64,000 bases of DNA from Nostoc sp. MG11 (GTDB lineage: Bacteria > Cyanobacteriota > Cyanobacteriia > Cyanobacteriales > Nostocaceae), in the NCBI RefSeq assembly GCF_014904695.1, contig NZ_JACXXN010000005.1, positions 62,001 through 126,000 of the forward strand. The letters run 5' to 3'. Position numbers and translations under genes: made by a program. Positions 16,782 to 25,810 of the stretch are shown here, one piece after another. Within the stretch, counting starts at the first letter, position 1. Each line of letters starts with the position of its first letter. The notes beneath the pieces were generated by a model, which was not told where the DNA came from, did not search any database, and worked only from the letters and a program-made list of their open reading frames with translations.

Positions 16782-18227
16782 ATGACAACTTTCCCAGATT
16801 TGGACTATGTATATACCAGTGATCAGCAACAGCAAAGCCATCAGAACCAGGAGATGAACCTATCTGCGGATGACTACAGCCTGCTGACTGACCTTTACCA
16901 GCTGACGATGGCAGCTTGTTATACTGGCGAAGGTATAGAACAACGGCGGGCAAGCTTTGAGTTGACTGTTAGGCGCTTGCCAGAGGGTTTTGGTTATTTA
17001 ATTGCAATGGGGCTAGCACAAGCTTTGGAATATTTGGCAAAATTCCGCTTTAGTCCCTCTCAAATCGCTGCTTTGCAGGCGACAGGAATTTTTGCTCATG
17101 CTGGCGATCGCTTTTGGTCATTGCTAGCAGAGGGACACTTTACCGGGGATGTTTGGGCAGTACCGGAAGGGACAGCCGTGTTTGCAAATCAGCCAATATT
17201 GCGAGTAGAAGCACCACTTTGGCAAGCGCAACTAGTAGAAACTTATCTATTAAATACCATCAACTATCAAACTTTGATTGCCACAAGGGCAGCAAGATTG
17301 CGTGATGTTGCAGGAGAGCAAGCAACACTCTTAGAATTTGGCACAAGACGGGCGTTTAGTCCCCAAGCTTCTTTATGGGCAGCGCGGGCGGCTTTGGCAA
17401 GTGGTTTAGATTTTACTTCCAATGTGTTAGCAGCGCTACAACTCGGACAGAAGCCAAGTGGTACGATGGCACACGCTTTAGTGATGGCGCTGTCAGCAAT
17501 AGAAGGATCTGAAGACCAGGCTTTTACTGCTTTCCATCGATATTTTCCGGGTGCGCCATTGTTGATAGATACTTACGATACAATTGCTGCTGCCCAGCGC
17601 TTAGCTGAAAAAGTAAATTCTGGGGAAATGAAATTAACGGGAGTCAGGTTGGACTCAGGAGATTTAGTTACCTTGTCAAAACAGGTGCGATCGCTCATTC
17701 CTGATGTGCCAATTTTCGCTAGTGGTGACTTAGATGAGTGGGAAATTGCCAGGCTAAAAGCAGACGGAGCCGAGATTGATGGTTATGGATTAGGGACGCG
17801 ACTAGTTACAGGTTCACCTGTGAATGGAGTTTATAAACTCGTTGAAATAGATGGTATTCCAGTCATGAAACACTCTAGTGGCAAAGTGACTTATCCAGGG
17901 CGCAAGCAGATTTTTCGCTCGTTCATAGCAAATAAAGTCAAAGCTGACAGGCTGGGACTAATGAGTGAAAGTTCCCTTGAAGAACAACCTTTGTTGCAGT
18001 TGGTAATGCAGGATGGTCAACGGATGCAACCGCTAGAGAGTTTGGCAGCAATTCGCCAACGTAGTGCTGCCTCAGTTGCCAGTTTGCCACAGGAGACACG
18101 GCATTTGAGGAATCCTGTGGGGGTGCAGGTGGAAATTTCTACCATGTTGCGGGTTTTGACTGAGGAGACTAAGAAACGAATCGCATTCGCGCAGCGTCTC
18201 GCAGAGAAGGACGCAAAGTTAAGATGA
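16782..18227 (+). CDS. pncB: Nicotinate phosphoribosyltransferase
   Basis: Joins nicotinate to PRPP, making nicotinate mononucleotide, the entry step of the Preiss-Handler NAD salvage route. Family marks: LLTDLYQLTMAACY, NTINYQTLIATRAAR, LLEFGTRRAFSPQASLWAARAAL, PLLIDTYDT and GVRLDSGDLVTLSKQVR, followed by FASGDLDEWEIARL and GYGLGTRLVTG. The start has AAGGAAG seven bases upstream. The stop overlaps the nadD start (ATGA). Odd: the last 16 residues (RIAFAQRLAEKDAKLR) are encoded by a dispersed repeat (TTCGCGCAGCGTCTCGCAGAGAA) also found in front of sufR, so the tail was probably replaced by repeat insertion. Confidence 0.95.
   Translation: MTTFPDLDYVYTSDQQQQSHQNQEMNLSADDYSLLTDLYQLTMAACYTGEGIEQRRASFELTVRRLPEGFGYLIAMGLAQALEYLAKFRFSPSQIAALQATGIFAHAGDRFWSLLAEGHFTGDVWAVPEGTAVFANQPILRVEAPLWQAQLVETYLLNTINYQTLIATRAARLRDVAGEQATLLEFGTRRAFSPQASLWAARAALASGLDFTSNVLAALQLGQKPSGTMAHALVMALSAIEGSEDQAFTAFHRYFPGAPLLIDTYDTIAAAQRLAEKVNSGEMKLTGVRLDSGDLVTLSKQVRSLIPDVPIFASGDLDEWEIARLKADGAEIDGYGLGTRLVTGSPVNGVYKLVEIDGIPVMKHSSGKVTYPGRKQIFRSFIANKVKADRLGLMSESSLEEQPLLQLVMQDGQRMQPLESLAAIRQRSAASVASLPQETRHLRNPVGVQVEISTMLRVLTEETKKRIAFAQRLAEKDAKLR
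18188..18212. repeat. Dispersed repeat encoding the PncB C-terminus
   Basis: Contains GCGTCTCGCAGAGAA preceded by TTCGCGCA. The reverse complement of 29028-29050, in front of sufR, has the same GTCTCGCAGAGAA core with TTCGCG before it. Related cores lie near 106 and 21630. Here the repeat is read in frame at the end of pncB. Confidence 0.6.
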
Positions 18228-18826
18228 TCAGAATTGCATTATTTGGTACTAGTGCTGATCCACCAACTGCTGGACATCAAGCGGTTCTGAGTTGGTTATC
18301 TGAGCGTTATGATCGGGTAGCAGTTTGGGCAGCGGATAATCCATTTAAGTCGCATCAAACGCCTTTAGAACATCGCGCAGCAATGTTGCAATTGTTAATT
18401 GCGGATATCGATGCGCCACGGCACAATATTGCTTTGGAGCAGGAATTGAGTAGCTTTAGAACACTGGAAACAGTGGAGAAAGCGAAAATGAATTGGGGTG
18501 AGGATGCCGGGTTAACGTTGGTAATTGGTTCAGATTTACTGAGTCAATTACCACGTTGGTATCGCATTGAAGATTTGTTACAGCAAGTGCAACTACTAAT
18601 TGTGCCGCGACCGGGATATGCGATAGATGAGTCTAGTTTGGAGGCAGTGGAAAAGCTGGGAGGAAAGATTGCGATCGCCTCTCTTACCGGACTAGATATT
18701 TCCTCAACAGCGTATCGCGAACATGGAGATTCTGAAGCCCTCCCACCCCCTGTAATTGCCTATATTCATCGAGAGCATTTGTACAAGTGCCAGGACGCAA
18801 CCAAAAAAAGATTTCAACTGCGCTAA
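18224..18826 (+). CDS. nadD: Nicotinate-nucleotide adenylyltransferase
   Basis: Adds AMP from ATP to nicotinate mononucleotide, giving deamido-NAD. The nucleotidyltransferase fold shows IALFGTSADPPTAGHQAVL with the T/HxGH motif (TAGH), the nicotinate-site region VWAADNPFKSH, LVIGSDLLSQLPRWYR, and the C-terminal ISSTAYRE, a variant of ISSTxIR. Length (200 aa) is standard. It overlaps pncB by four bases and the following regulator by 40 bases, so all three are translated from one message. Confidence 0.94.
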   Translation: MIRIALFGTSADPPTAGHQAVLSWLSERYDRVAVWAADNPFKSHQTPLEHRAAMLQLLIADIDAPRHNIALEQELSSFRTLETVEKAKMNWGEDAGLTLVIGSDLLSQLPRWYRIEDLLQQVQLLIVPRPGYAIDESSLEAVEKLGGKIAIASLTGLDISSTAYREHGDSEALPPPVIAYIHREHLYKCQDATKKRFQLR

Positions 18827-19533
18827 ACCAACAACTTTTGGCCGATTTCAAGGTTGGGGTTGATAATGTAATTTTTTCTGTAGATACTGCACAAAATCGG
18901 CTGTTAGTTCTATTAGTAATGCGACAGCAAGAACCATTTTTAAATCATTGGAGTCTTCCCGGTACTTTGGTGCGTCCAGGAGAATCTTTAGAGGATGCTG
19001 CCTATCGGATTATGGCGGAGAAAATTCGAGTAAAAAATCTTTATTTAGAACAACTGTATACCTTTGGGGGCCCCAATCGCGATCCACGAGAAGCAATCGA
19101 TAGTTATGGTGTGCGTTATCTATCAGTTAGTTACTTTGCTCTTGTGCGATTTGAAGAAGCAGAATTGATCGCCGATCGCGTTGCTGGTATAGCTTGGTAT
19201 CCAGTGAAACAAGTGCCGCAATTAGCTTTTGATCATAATGAAATTCTGGCGTATGGACATAGACGTTTACGAAATAAGTTGGAGTATAGTCCGGTAGCTT
19301 TTGAAGTGTTGCCAGAAATGTTTACCTTAAACGATTTATATCAGTTATACGCCACAGTTTTAGGGGACAATTTTTCCGATTATTCTAATTTTCGGGCGCG
19401 TCTACTCAAGTTAGGTTTTCTATGTGATACCGGAATTAAAGTATCACGGGGTGCTGGTCGTCCGGCTAGTTTATATAAGTTTGATGCCGAGGCTTTTGCT
19501 CCCTTCAAAGATAAACCTTTGGTGTTTATTTAA
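18787..19533 (+). CDS. NrtR-type Nudix-related transcriptional regulator
   Basis: An N-terminal Nudix fold (FKVGVDNVIFSVD ... LNHWSLPGTLVRPGESLEDAAYRIMAEKI) is joined to a C-terminal winged helix (LPEMFTLNDLYQLYATVLGDNFSDYSNFRARLLKLGFL ... GRPASLYKFD). The catalytic Nudix box is degenerate: the pair expected after the Arg is RI rather than RE, and EExG is replaced by EKIR. It is therefore probably a ligand sensor, as in NrtR repressors that sense ADP-ribose and control NAD salvage genes. Start is GTG at 18787, inside the end of nadD. The position in a pncB-nadD-(nadE) cluster strongly fits an NrtR role; an active hydrolase remains possible. Confidence 0.85.
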   Translation: MPGRNQKKISTALNQQLLADFKVGVDNVIFSVDTAQNRLLVLLVMRQQEPFLNHWSLPGTLVRPGESLEDAAYRIMAEKIRVKNLYLEQLYTFGGPNRDPREAIDSYGVRYLSVSYFALVRFEEAELIADRVAGIAWYPVKQVPQLAFDHNEILAYGHRRLRNKLEYSPVAFEVLPEMFTLNDLYQLYATVLGDNFSDYSNFRARLLKLGFLCDTGIKVSRGAGRPASLYKFDAEAFAPFKDKPLVFI

Positions 19534-19589
19534 TAAAATAACCTCTTCGCAAAGTCAAAAGTCCAGAGTGACTTATTTAGAGACTTGAC

Positions 19590-19632
19590 TAATGACTCTT
19601 GACAAATGACCAATGACTAATGACTAATGACA
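19590..19632. repeat. Heptameric tandem repeat before nadE
   Basis: About six units of the TGACAAA/TGACTAA type. They separate nadE from the three genes upstream and extend up to its ATG, giving the in-frame but unlikely start at 19627. Confidence 0.65.
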
Positions 19633-19638
19633 AACAAC

Positions 19639-21387
19639 ATGAAAATTGCGATCGCTCAAATTAATCCGACAATTGGTGACTTACCAGGAAATGCCCAAAT
19701 AATTTTGGAAATGGCACAACGGGCAGCTGCAAAAGGTGTGCGTTTGTTGTTGACGCCAGAACTTTCTTTGTGTGGCTATCCACCAAGGGATTTATTGCTA
19801 AATCCCAGTTTTGTGGAGGCAATGGGTATTACCTTACAACAGTTAGCCAGAGATTTGCCACCTAAGTTAGCTGTTTTGGTGGGAACTGTTGAACAACATA
19901 CAAAAGCCCACATAACTGGTGGTAAAACATTATTCAATAGCATAGCTTTATTAGAGAATGGTCAAGTCAAACAATTCTTTTATAAGCGGCTTTTACCTAC
20001 TTACGATGTCTTTGACGAAAACCGCTATTTTGAACCAGGGTTGCAAGCTAATTATTTCACCCTAGATAATATCCACATTGGCGTAACTATTTGCGAAGAT
20101 TTGTGGAATGATGAAGATTTTTGGGGCAAACGTAGTTATGCTGTGAATCCAATTGCTGACTTAGCAATTTTGGGTGTGGATTTGATTGTCAATTTATCTG
20201 CGTCACCCTACAGTGTTAGCAAACAGCAGTTTCGAGAAACATTGCTTAGTCATAGTTCGGTGCGTTTTCAACAACCAATTATCTATGCTAACCAAGTTGG
20301 CGGAAATGATGACTTAATTTTTGATGGTCGTAGTTTTGCCTTGAATCGTCAAGGAGAAATTATCTGTCGCACCCGTGGATTTGAAACGGATTTAGTATTA
20401 GTTGAATTTGATGAAGCCCAGCGGGATTTGCAGTTAGGTTCTGTGACACCTGGATATGAATCAGAAGATGAAGAAATCTGGCAAGCTTTGGTTTTAGGAG
20501 TGCGAGATTACGCCCGTAAGTGTCGCTTTTCTAAAGTAGTGCTGGGTTTAAGTGGGGGAATTGACTCTGCATTAGTAGCAGCGATCGCAACTACTGCACT
20601 CGGTAAAGAAAATGTCCTGGGTGTGCTTATGCCTTCCCCCTATAGTTCTGAACATTCGATCAGCGATGCTTTAGCTTTAAGCGAAAATTTGGGGATAAAG
20701 ACCAATATTTTACCGATTGGGAATTTAATGCAAGGCTTTGATCAAACCTTAGCCGACTTATTTGCAGATACCGAGTTTGGACTAGCAGAAGAGAATATAC
20801 AATCCCGAATTCGGGGTAATTTATTAATGGCGATCGCAAATAAATTCGGTTATCTCCTGCTATCTACTGGTAATAAGTCAGAAATGGCAGTTGGTTACTG
20901 TACTCTCTACGGCGATATGAATGGCGGTTTGGCGGTAATTGCTGACGTTCCCAAAACCCGCGTTTATTCACTTTGCCATTGGTTAAATCGCAATAGCGAG
21001 ATTATTCCGCAAAACATTCTGACTAAAGCACCCAGCGCTGAACTCAAACCTGGTCAAGTAGATCAAGACTCTCTACCGCCCTACGAAATTTTGGATGATA
21101 TCTTGCAACACCTGATTCACAACCACCAATCAACACCACAAATTGTTGCAGCTGGACACGACCCAGTGATTGTAGACAGAGTAATCCAGATGGTTGCGCG
21201 TGCTGAATTTAAACGGCGACAAGCACCCCCCGGATTGAAAATCACCGATCGCGCCTTTGGTACAGGTTGGCGAATGCCTATTGCTAGTAACTGGGTTGCT
21301 GTCAAAAATGCTTACCAGATAAAAACAGTTCCTAAGCCTACCTTAGTCTGCTGGGATGGACAAGATGCTCATCCGCGAATCAAGTAA
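19639..21387 (+). CDS. nadE: Glutamine-dependent NAD+ synthase
   Basis: Last step of NAD synthesis: deamido-NAD + ATP + glutamine gives NAD. The N-terminal nitrilase-type glutaminase domain shows the Glu-Lys-Cys triad in TPELSLCGYPP, YKRLLPTYDVFDE and VTICEDLWND (Cys152 counted from ATG 19639). The C-terminal synthetase has the PP-loop LGLSGGIDSALVAAIA, the STGNKSEMAVGYCTLYGDMNGG block and AELKPGQVDQDSLPPYEILD. MKIAIAQINPTIGD at 19639 is the natural start; an ATG at 19627 lies within the tandem repeat. It completes the NAD salvage group started by pncB, about 90 bp after the regulator gene. Confidence 0.95.
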   Translation: MKIAIAQINPTIGDLPGNAQIILEMAQRAAAKGVRLLLTPELSLCGYPPRDLLLNPSFVEAMGITLQQLARDLPPKLAVLVGTVEQHTKAHITGGKTLFNSIALLENGQVKQFFYKRLLPTYDVFDENRYFEPGLQANYFTLDNIHIGVTICEDLWNDEDFWGKRSYAVNPIADLAILGVDLIVNLSASPYSVSKQQFRETLLSHSSVRFQQPIIYANQVGGNDDLIFDGRSFALNRQGEIICRTRGFETDLVLVEFDEAQRDLQLGSVTPGYESEDEEIWQALVLGVRDYARKCRFSKVVLGLSGGIDSALVAAIATTALGKENVLGVLMPSPYSSEHSISDALALSENLGIKTNILPIGNLMQGFDQTLADLFADTEFGLAEENIQSRIRGNLLMAIANKFGYLLLSTGNKSEMAVGYCTLYGDMNGGLAVIADVPKTRVYSLCHWLNRNSEIIPQNILTKAPSAELKPGQVDQDSLPPYEILDDILQHLIHNHQSTPQIVAAGHDPVIVDRVIQMVARAEFKRRQAPPGLKITDRAFGTGWRMPIASNWVAVKNAYQIKTVPKPTLVCWDGQDAHPRIK

Positions 21388-21881
21388 TTAGACATCTGGC
21401 AAAAATCCTGGTTGATTTGGAACCACACATGTAGACGCGTTGTAGCTTCCCGCAAATACACCGTTGAACACAGCGAAAAGTTATGTAGGCAAGTTTCCCA
21501 ACCTAGGAAACTTTTCAAGACAGATAATTCATCGGTGTATATCTGCGGTTGACGAATCCATAATCACCATATTTTGCCTAAGTACAAAATTTCTTAAATT
21601 CGTAGTGCAATTTAAAAACTCTGCGTTTACACGTTCGCGCAGCGTTTCTGTGCGTTTCAATTTAAACCCTCAATTCGCCACAGTTTTATGCAAAGCTATA
21701 CTAAGTATCTTGAAACTAATTCATTTCTTTTTTGAGTTTATTTTAGACAAAATATTAACTTTTTTAGAGTGTATAGTCAAAATTTTGACATCTTCTCCTG
21801 TATAAGAGTATAGTTTCAAACAACATCAATCTCCAAAATGATGTTTGTACCTAGGAGTAGATAAATGAAGACAGGTGCAAT
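21388..21881. other. Intergenic region, no supported gene
   Basis: Holds repeat fragments (GTAGACGCG near 21431; ACGTTCGCGCAGCGTTTC near 21630) and AT-rich DNA. A 113-codon open frame starting at a TTG (21464) has unusual Phe/Ser/Ile-rich composition and no ribosome site, and is not taken as a gene. CCTAGGAGTAG at about 21851 is too far from the next start to be its ribosome site. Confidence 0.45.
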
Positions 21882-22787
21882 ATGAAACTACAAGATTTTT
21901 TGGGAAAAGAGGAAAAATGGGGATTTGAGGCGATCGCTCAAGATACAGATTTAACTCGTCAGATTCAAATTCTGTTAATTGGCTTGGGTCTCTTAGAACC
22001 TCCAGCTGATGGCAAGTTTGGCCCAGTTTCGGTAGCTGCCCTCAAAAAATTTCAAGACTTAACAAAGACTGAAGAAAGCGAATTTTTGGGAGCAGTTACA
22101 GCTAAAAAACTGATTGAAACTAAACCAGAGGAACTACCTAAACCACCTTTAAAATTAGGCAGTGACATTGCCAGCAAGATTATTAAATATATGCAGGCAA
22201 AAAATTATCAGGTGTTTACCAACCTTAAAGAATACAATATTGTTTACATAGAAGGAATCAATGAAAACTGGAGCCTCAACAGTGATCCACCCAATCAATT
22301 TAATGATCGGCGGATTGTTATTGAAGTAGTAGATGGTATTCCCAAAATTGTGAATCACTGGCAAGCTACCACTGAACCAGGTAAATACTATACCTTCAAC
22401 CCCATGAATTCTGGAGGAGCTGCCAGAATTAAATTTGGGCAATATAAAGCTTGGGCTGTGGGGTGGCACGGTAATGCAGATCGTCATCAAGCATTAGTGC
22501 AAGTTGCGCCCATCACTGTTCACCGAGATTTCAACAAAGACTTTCAGCGAACTGGCGACAAACTTGATACAGGCCTTTTCTTAGTAAATCAACACTGGGG
22601 TTATGATGCGCCTGCAAATGATATCAAGAATGCCAGTGCAGGTTGTTTAGTAGGACGTAGGCGTGAAGGACACCGAGAGTTCATGGCGATCATTAAACAA
22701 GACCGCCGTTATGTAGCCAATAATGATTATGTTTTTTATACTACAGTAATTTCTGGAGATGATTTATTGAAGACATTCCCACGATAA
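21882..22787 (+). CDS. Peptidoglycan-binding domain protein with SxGC motif
   Basis: Residues 25-85 (TDLTRQIQILLIGLGLLEPPADGKFGPVSVAALKKFQDL) form a PG_binding_1 three-helix domain. The remaining 200 residues carry ITVHRDFNKDFQRTGDKLDTGLFLVNQHWGYD and then NASAGCLVGR, with Cys255. His...SxGC is the pattern of the L,D-transpeptidase/YkuD active site, but the surrounding sequence is not a standard YkuD domain, so an enzyme acting on peptidoglycan is possible, not shown. There is no signal peptide, as in many cyanobacterial and phage-type proteins of this kind. Stand-alone gene. Confidence 0.75.
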   Translation: MKLQDFLGKEEKWGFEAIAQDTDLTRQIQILLIGLGLLEPPADGKFGPVSVAALKKFQDLTKTEESEFLGAVTAKKLIETKPEELPKPPLKLGSDIASKIIKYMQAKNYQVFTNLKEYNIVYIEGINENWSLNSDPPNQFNDRRIVIEVVDGIPKIVNHWQATTEPGKYYTFNPMNSGGAARIKFGQYKAWAVGWHGNADRHQALVQVAPITVHRDFNKDFQRTGDKLDTGLFLVNQHWGYDAPANDIKNASAGCLVGRRREGHREFMAIIKQDRRYVANNDYVFYTTVISGDDLLKTFPR

Positions 22788-22857
22788 GGTAACGGGTAAT
22801 GGGTAATTAGCAGCTAATCCATTACCTATTACTAGCCAGCAGCTTGGGAGAACGAAA

Positions 22858-23532
22858 CTATGCCCTTTGTGACGCTTTGTGGCGCTTTATCCACCAGCCC
22901 ATAATCCCAGCAACTACTGTACTTGCTACAGTAAAAGGTTCGGGAACCAGTTCGCTTCTACCAGATGCAATGTTAATTTCTTCACGTTTTGGAAAAGAAT
23001 ATAATATCTTGCCTGGCTCTAAAATTATTTCAACTTCATTGTAGGAAAAACTCGGAAAGTCAAGGTTAGGTATAGTTGCCCCTACAAAATTTTGTGTATC
23101 AAAAGTTAAGTTAAATAATGCTGAATTAATGTTGTAAGCATTAATATCTTCTAACTTTTGATAGAGGAAGTTAAAAGCAAGAACATTACTAAAAATATCG
23201 CCACTAATCGCCAAGGAATTTGCATAGAAAGATTCGTTATTGGAAGCTAATGTGTATACAAGACTCCCCAAAGAGTTTCGTAAATTAAAATTCCAATTTG
23301 TCACACTCCCTTCATCATCAAGTTCACTTATTTCAAAAGTCCCATCAAAAAAACCATTTTGCAACTGCGAAGCTATTCCTCCCTGACTCACAATAGCTTG
23401 TGGGGCAAATTTTCCTGAAACCCTGAATTGTGCAGCACTAACGGGAGCAATCCCCATACCACTCAACATAACAACTCCTAGGGTTGCGCTTGTAGTTGCC
23501 ATTGATAATTTCATGAGTAGATTAATAGTCAT
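22858..23532 (-). CDS. PEP-CTERM sorting domain protein
   Basis: Exported protein, anchored and then released through the exosortase/PEP-CTERM system, probably part of the extracellular matrix. A signal peptide is visible (about residues 1-34, ending PVSAAQ). The C-terminus has VPEP, a hydrophobic helix (FTVASTVVAGIMGWW) and a basic tail (IKRHKASQRA), the full tripartite signal. The middle is beta-rich with many Asn/Phe, including FDGTFEISELDDEGSVTNWNFNLR, as in many cyanobacterial PEP-CTERM proteins. ATG at 23532 is chosen since GGAG lies about ten bases upstream; a longer frame to 23562 exists. No exosortase gene is nearby. Confidence 0.88.
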   Translation of the reverse strand: MTINLLMKLSMATTSATLGVVMLSGMGIAPVSAAQFRVSGKFAPQAIVSQGGIASQLQNGFFDGTFEISELDDEGSVTNWNFNLRNSLGSLVYTLASNNESFYANSLAISGDIFSNVLAFNFLYQKLEDINAYNINSALFNLTFDTQNFVGATIPNLDFPSFSYNEVEIILEPGKILYSFPKREEINIASGRSELVPEPFTVASTVVAGIMGWWIKRHKASQRA

Positions 23533-24181
23533 TGATTTGATTTCTCCAAAACAAAAGTACACAAACTACAGCAATGCGTTAGCCTTTCAGCAGCTAGCAA
23601 TGCCAGGAAATGCACCCTGATTAGTTGAAAAATCACTTATTAACAGTATTTAAGTAAGTAGAAATAATTAAATAGAAAATGTTTTTTAGCTTGTAGTTGT
23701 CGCTGTCTTCGCTAATATACCAACTACAAATAATGCCTACCTATTTAGATACACTGTCTAAGTTGAGTGCTTCCGCCGAAAGTATTTGTATGTCGGTCAA
23801 ATGCTGTGTAATTCTATGGTAAACAACGGCAAATATTCTAAACTTATGATTTTTTTGAACTCTTATTCATTATCAAAATGCCAGTAACGTTTAAAAAAAG
23901 CAACAGATATCAAAGTTCTTTATAAAAAACATACATACTATTTATAATTTTTTTATCTATAGAATTAATTTGCTAATAACTTATAGCAGGAGCCTAATGA
24001 AGCTTTATACCTTGATATTTATTGCAGATGTTTTGTATAAAAATTCAAGCAATCATATTTCTAAATAATAACTATTTTTGTCTTCTTAACGTATTTATGT
24101 ACACAGCAGGCTAGCAAGGAGCGATCGCATCTGACACAATAATCTTACTGTGACTAATCAACTTTTTGAGCCAAGAGATAA
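23533..24181. other. Intergenic region between divergent genes
   Basis: About 650 AT-rich bases between the PEP-CTERM gene and the ABC ATPase gene. It has a HIP1 site at about 24120 and no open frame or strong hairpin that I can support. It must hold both promoters. Confidence 0.4.
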
Positions 24182-25084
24182 ATGACTACTGCTGTCTTGC
24201 TTGAAAATATTTACAAGTTCTACAACAACGTCCCTGTAGTGAATGACCTCTCATTCACCATTGAAGCCGGGGAGATATTTGCTCTACTTGGCCCGAACGG
24301 TGCGGGTAAATCAACTACAATTCGGATGTTAACTACACTGACAAAACCGTCCCAAGGACGGATAGAAGTCGGTGGTTATGATGTAATAAATCAAGCCATA
24401 CTGGCAAAACAGACTATTGGCGTAGTCTTGCAACAAACTAGTGTAGATACTGATTTAACCGTATGGGAAAATATGGAGTTGCATGGGAGACTACATCACA
24501 TAGTCAACCCGCAGCGACAGCAACTAATTCGTCAATGGCTAGAGTATGTTGAGTTAGCAGACAGACGCGATGATTTGGTAAAAACCCTGTCTGGAGGTAT
24601 GAAACGACGCTTACAAATAGCGAGAGCTTTATTGCATCAACCGCAAATTCTGTTTTTGGATGAACCAACGGTAGGATTAGACCCTCAAACCAGACGACGC
24701 CTTTGGGAAATTATTCGAGATTTGAATAAGCAGGGAATGACGATGCTACTCACGACGCATTACATGGATGAGGTGGAGTTTTTGTGTGATGCTTTTGGTT
24801 CTACTCAGCCAGGACGCATCGGTATTATGGATAGCGGTAAACTGATTTCCTTGGGAACGCTAAAACAGTTGCGCTCTGCTCACGGTGAAGGTTTGGTAAT
24901 GAAGCAGTTGGGTATTACCGAAGCGGAAAGTGATAGCGCACGTAGCTGGGAATATCTGTTTTTCCCTTCTTTGGAAGAAGCGAACAACTATTTGAATGAA
25001 CAGCCCGATAAAACCGGAATGATGGCGCGTTCCTCTAACCTGGAAGATATTTTTATGGAATTAACGGGACGCCAGTTAGATTAA
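24182..25084 (+). CDS. ABC transporter ATP-binding protein (DrrA/NodI-like)
   Basis: ATPase of an ABC-2 type exporter. It shows Walker A GPNGAGKST (about residue 38), the Q loop (VVLQQTSVDTDLTVWENM), signature LSGGMKRRLQIARAL, Walker B ILFLDEPTVGLD, the D loop and H loop (TTHYMDE). The C-terminal part (RIGIMDSGKLISLGTLKQLR ... NLEDIFMELTGRQLD) is typical of the multidrug/polyketide class. No permease lies next to it: the following gene is on the other strand just three bases away. Its partner must be encoded elsewhere; the ABC-2 permease at 56650-57537 already has its own ATPase. Confidence 0.92.
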   Translation: MTTAVLLENIYKFYNNVPVVNDLSFTIEAGEIFALLGPNGAGKSTTIRMLTTLTKPSQGRIEVGGYDVINQAILAKQTIGVVLQQTSVDTDLTVWENMELHGRLHHIVNPQRQQLIRQWLEYVELADRRDDLVKTLSGGMKRRLQIARALLHQPQILFLDEPTVGLDPQTRRRLWEIIRDLNKQGMTMLLTTHYMDEVEFLCDAFGSTQPGRIGIMDSGKLISLGTLKQLRSAHGEGLVMKQLGITEAESDSARSWEYLFFPSLEEANNYLNEQPDKTGMMARSSNLEDIFMELTGRQLD

Positions 25085-25087
25085 ACC

Positions 25088-25810
25088 TCATCTTCCTAAC
25101 TGTCTAAGCATGGCTTCTACTCTGTCTACACCGTCTGGATCATTACGTCGCTTGTATAAGTCACGGGCTTTTTGAAGCATGCTGCTCGCTTGTTTGGTTT
25201 GTCGTCGCTGTTTATACATCGACCCCATCAACTCGTAAGTCTGGGCATTGTTTTTATCTAGGTTGACTGCTTGCTCGTATGCCCAAGCGGCTGCACCATA
25301 GTCTCCTAAACGTGATTGCGTCACACCCAATCCTAAATAGGCATTAACGTTGTTGCGATTTAGTTGTATAGCACGACGATAGCCTTCTTTTGCTCCAGCC
25401 GTGTCTCCCAAATTGGCTTTGATATAACCCACCGCGTAATAAAAATCACTATTGTTGGGGTTGATGGCAATAGCACGACGATAAGCAGTTAAAGCGGCTC
25501 GGTAATTTCCTTGTTGAGCGTATAAGTAACCAATACCAGAATGAATTTTGGCATTCTTAGGAGCTAGGGTAGCTGCTTGTTGATAAACAGCGATCGCGCC
25601 ACCATAATCGCCAGTATCTACTAACCTCCGTCCGTCCTCTAGTAGTTGCTTTAACTCTGGGTTTCTGGCTTGTACCACCAATACTTGAGCCTGTGCGATC
25701 GCTGGTATAGTCACAGCAAAACATCCTGATAAGAGAACACTAAATACTAATGATTTCGGCTTGTACACAGTAAATTTCCCGATATTGTAGTGAATTTTTT
25801 TCTTGTACAT
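25088..25810 (-). CDS. Secreted tetratricopeptide repeat protein
   Basis: A signal peptide (basic start, hydrophobic SLVFSVLLSGCFAVTIPAIAQA, cleavage after AQA) is followed by five or so TPR units between residues 55 and 225, e.g. GDYGGAIAVYQQAATLAPKNAKIHSGIGYLYAQ and GNYRAALTAYRRAIAINPNN. Such periplasmic TPR proteins act as scaffolds for protein complexes. It faces the ABC ATPase gene, with stop codons three bases apart. No specific function can be named. Confidence 0.88.
   Translation of the reverse strand: MYKKKIHYNIGKFTVYKPKSLVFSVLLSGCFAVTIPAIAQAQVLVVQARNPELKQLLEDGRRLVDTGDYGGAIAVYQQAATLAPKNAKIHSGIGYLYAQQGNYRAALTAYRRAIAINPNNSDFYYAVGYIKANLGDTAGAKEGYRRAIQLNRNNVNAYLGLGVTQSRLGDYGAAAWAYEQAVNLDKNNAQTYELMGSMYKQRRQTKQASSMLQKARDLYKRRNDPDGVDRVEAMLRQLGR

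Noticed and set aside
21464-21805. 113-codon plus-strand open frame from TTG
   Set aside because: No ribosome site, Phe/Ile/Ser-rich low-quality composition, overlaps a dispersed repeat, no family resemblance.
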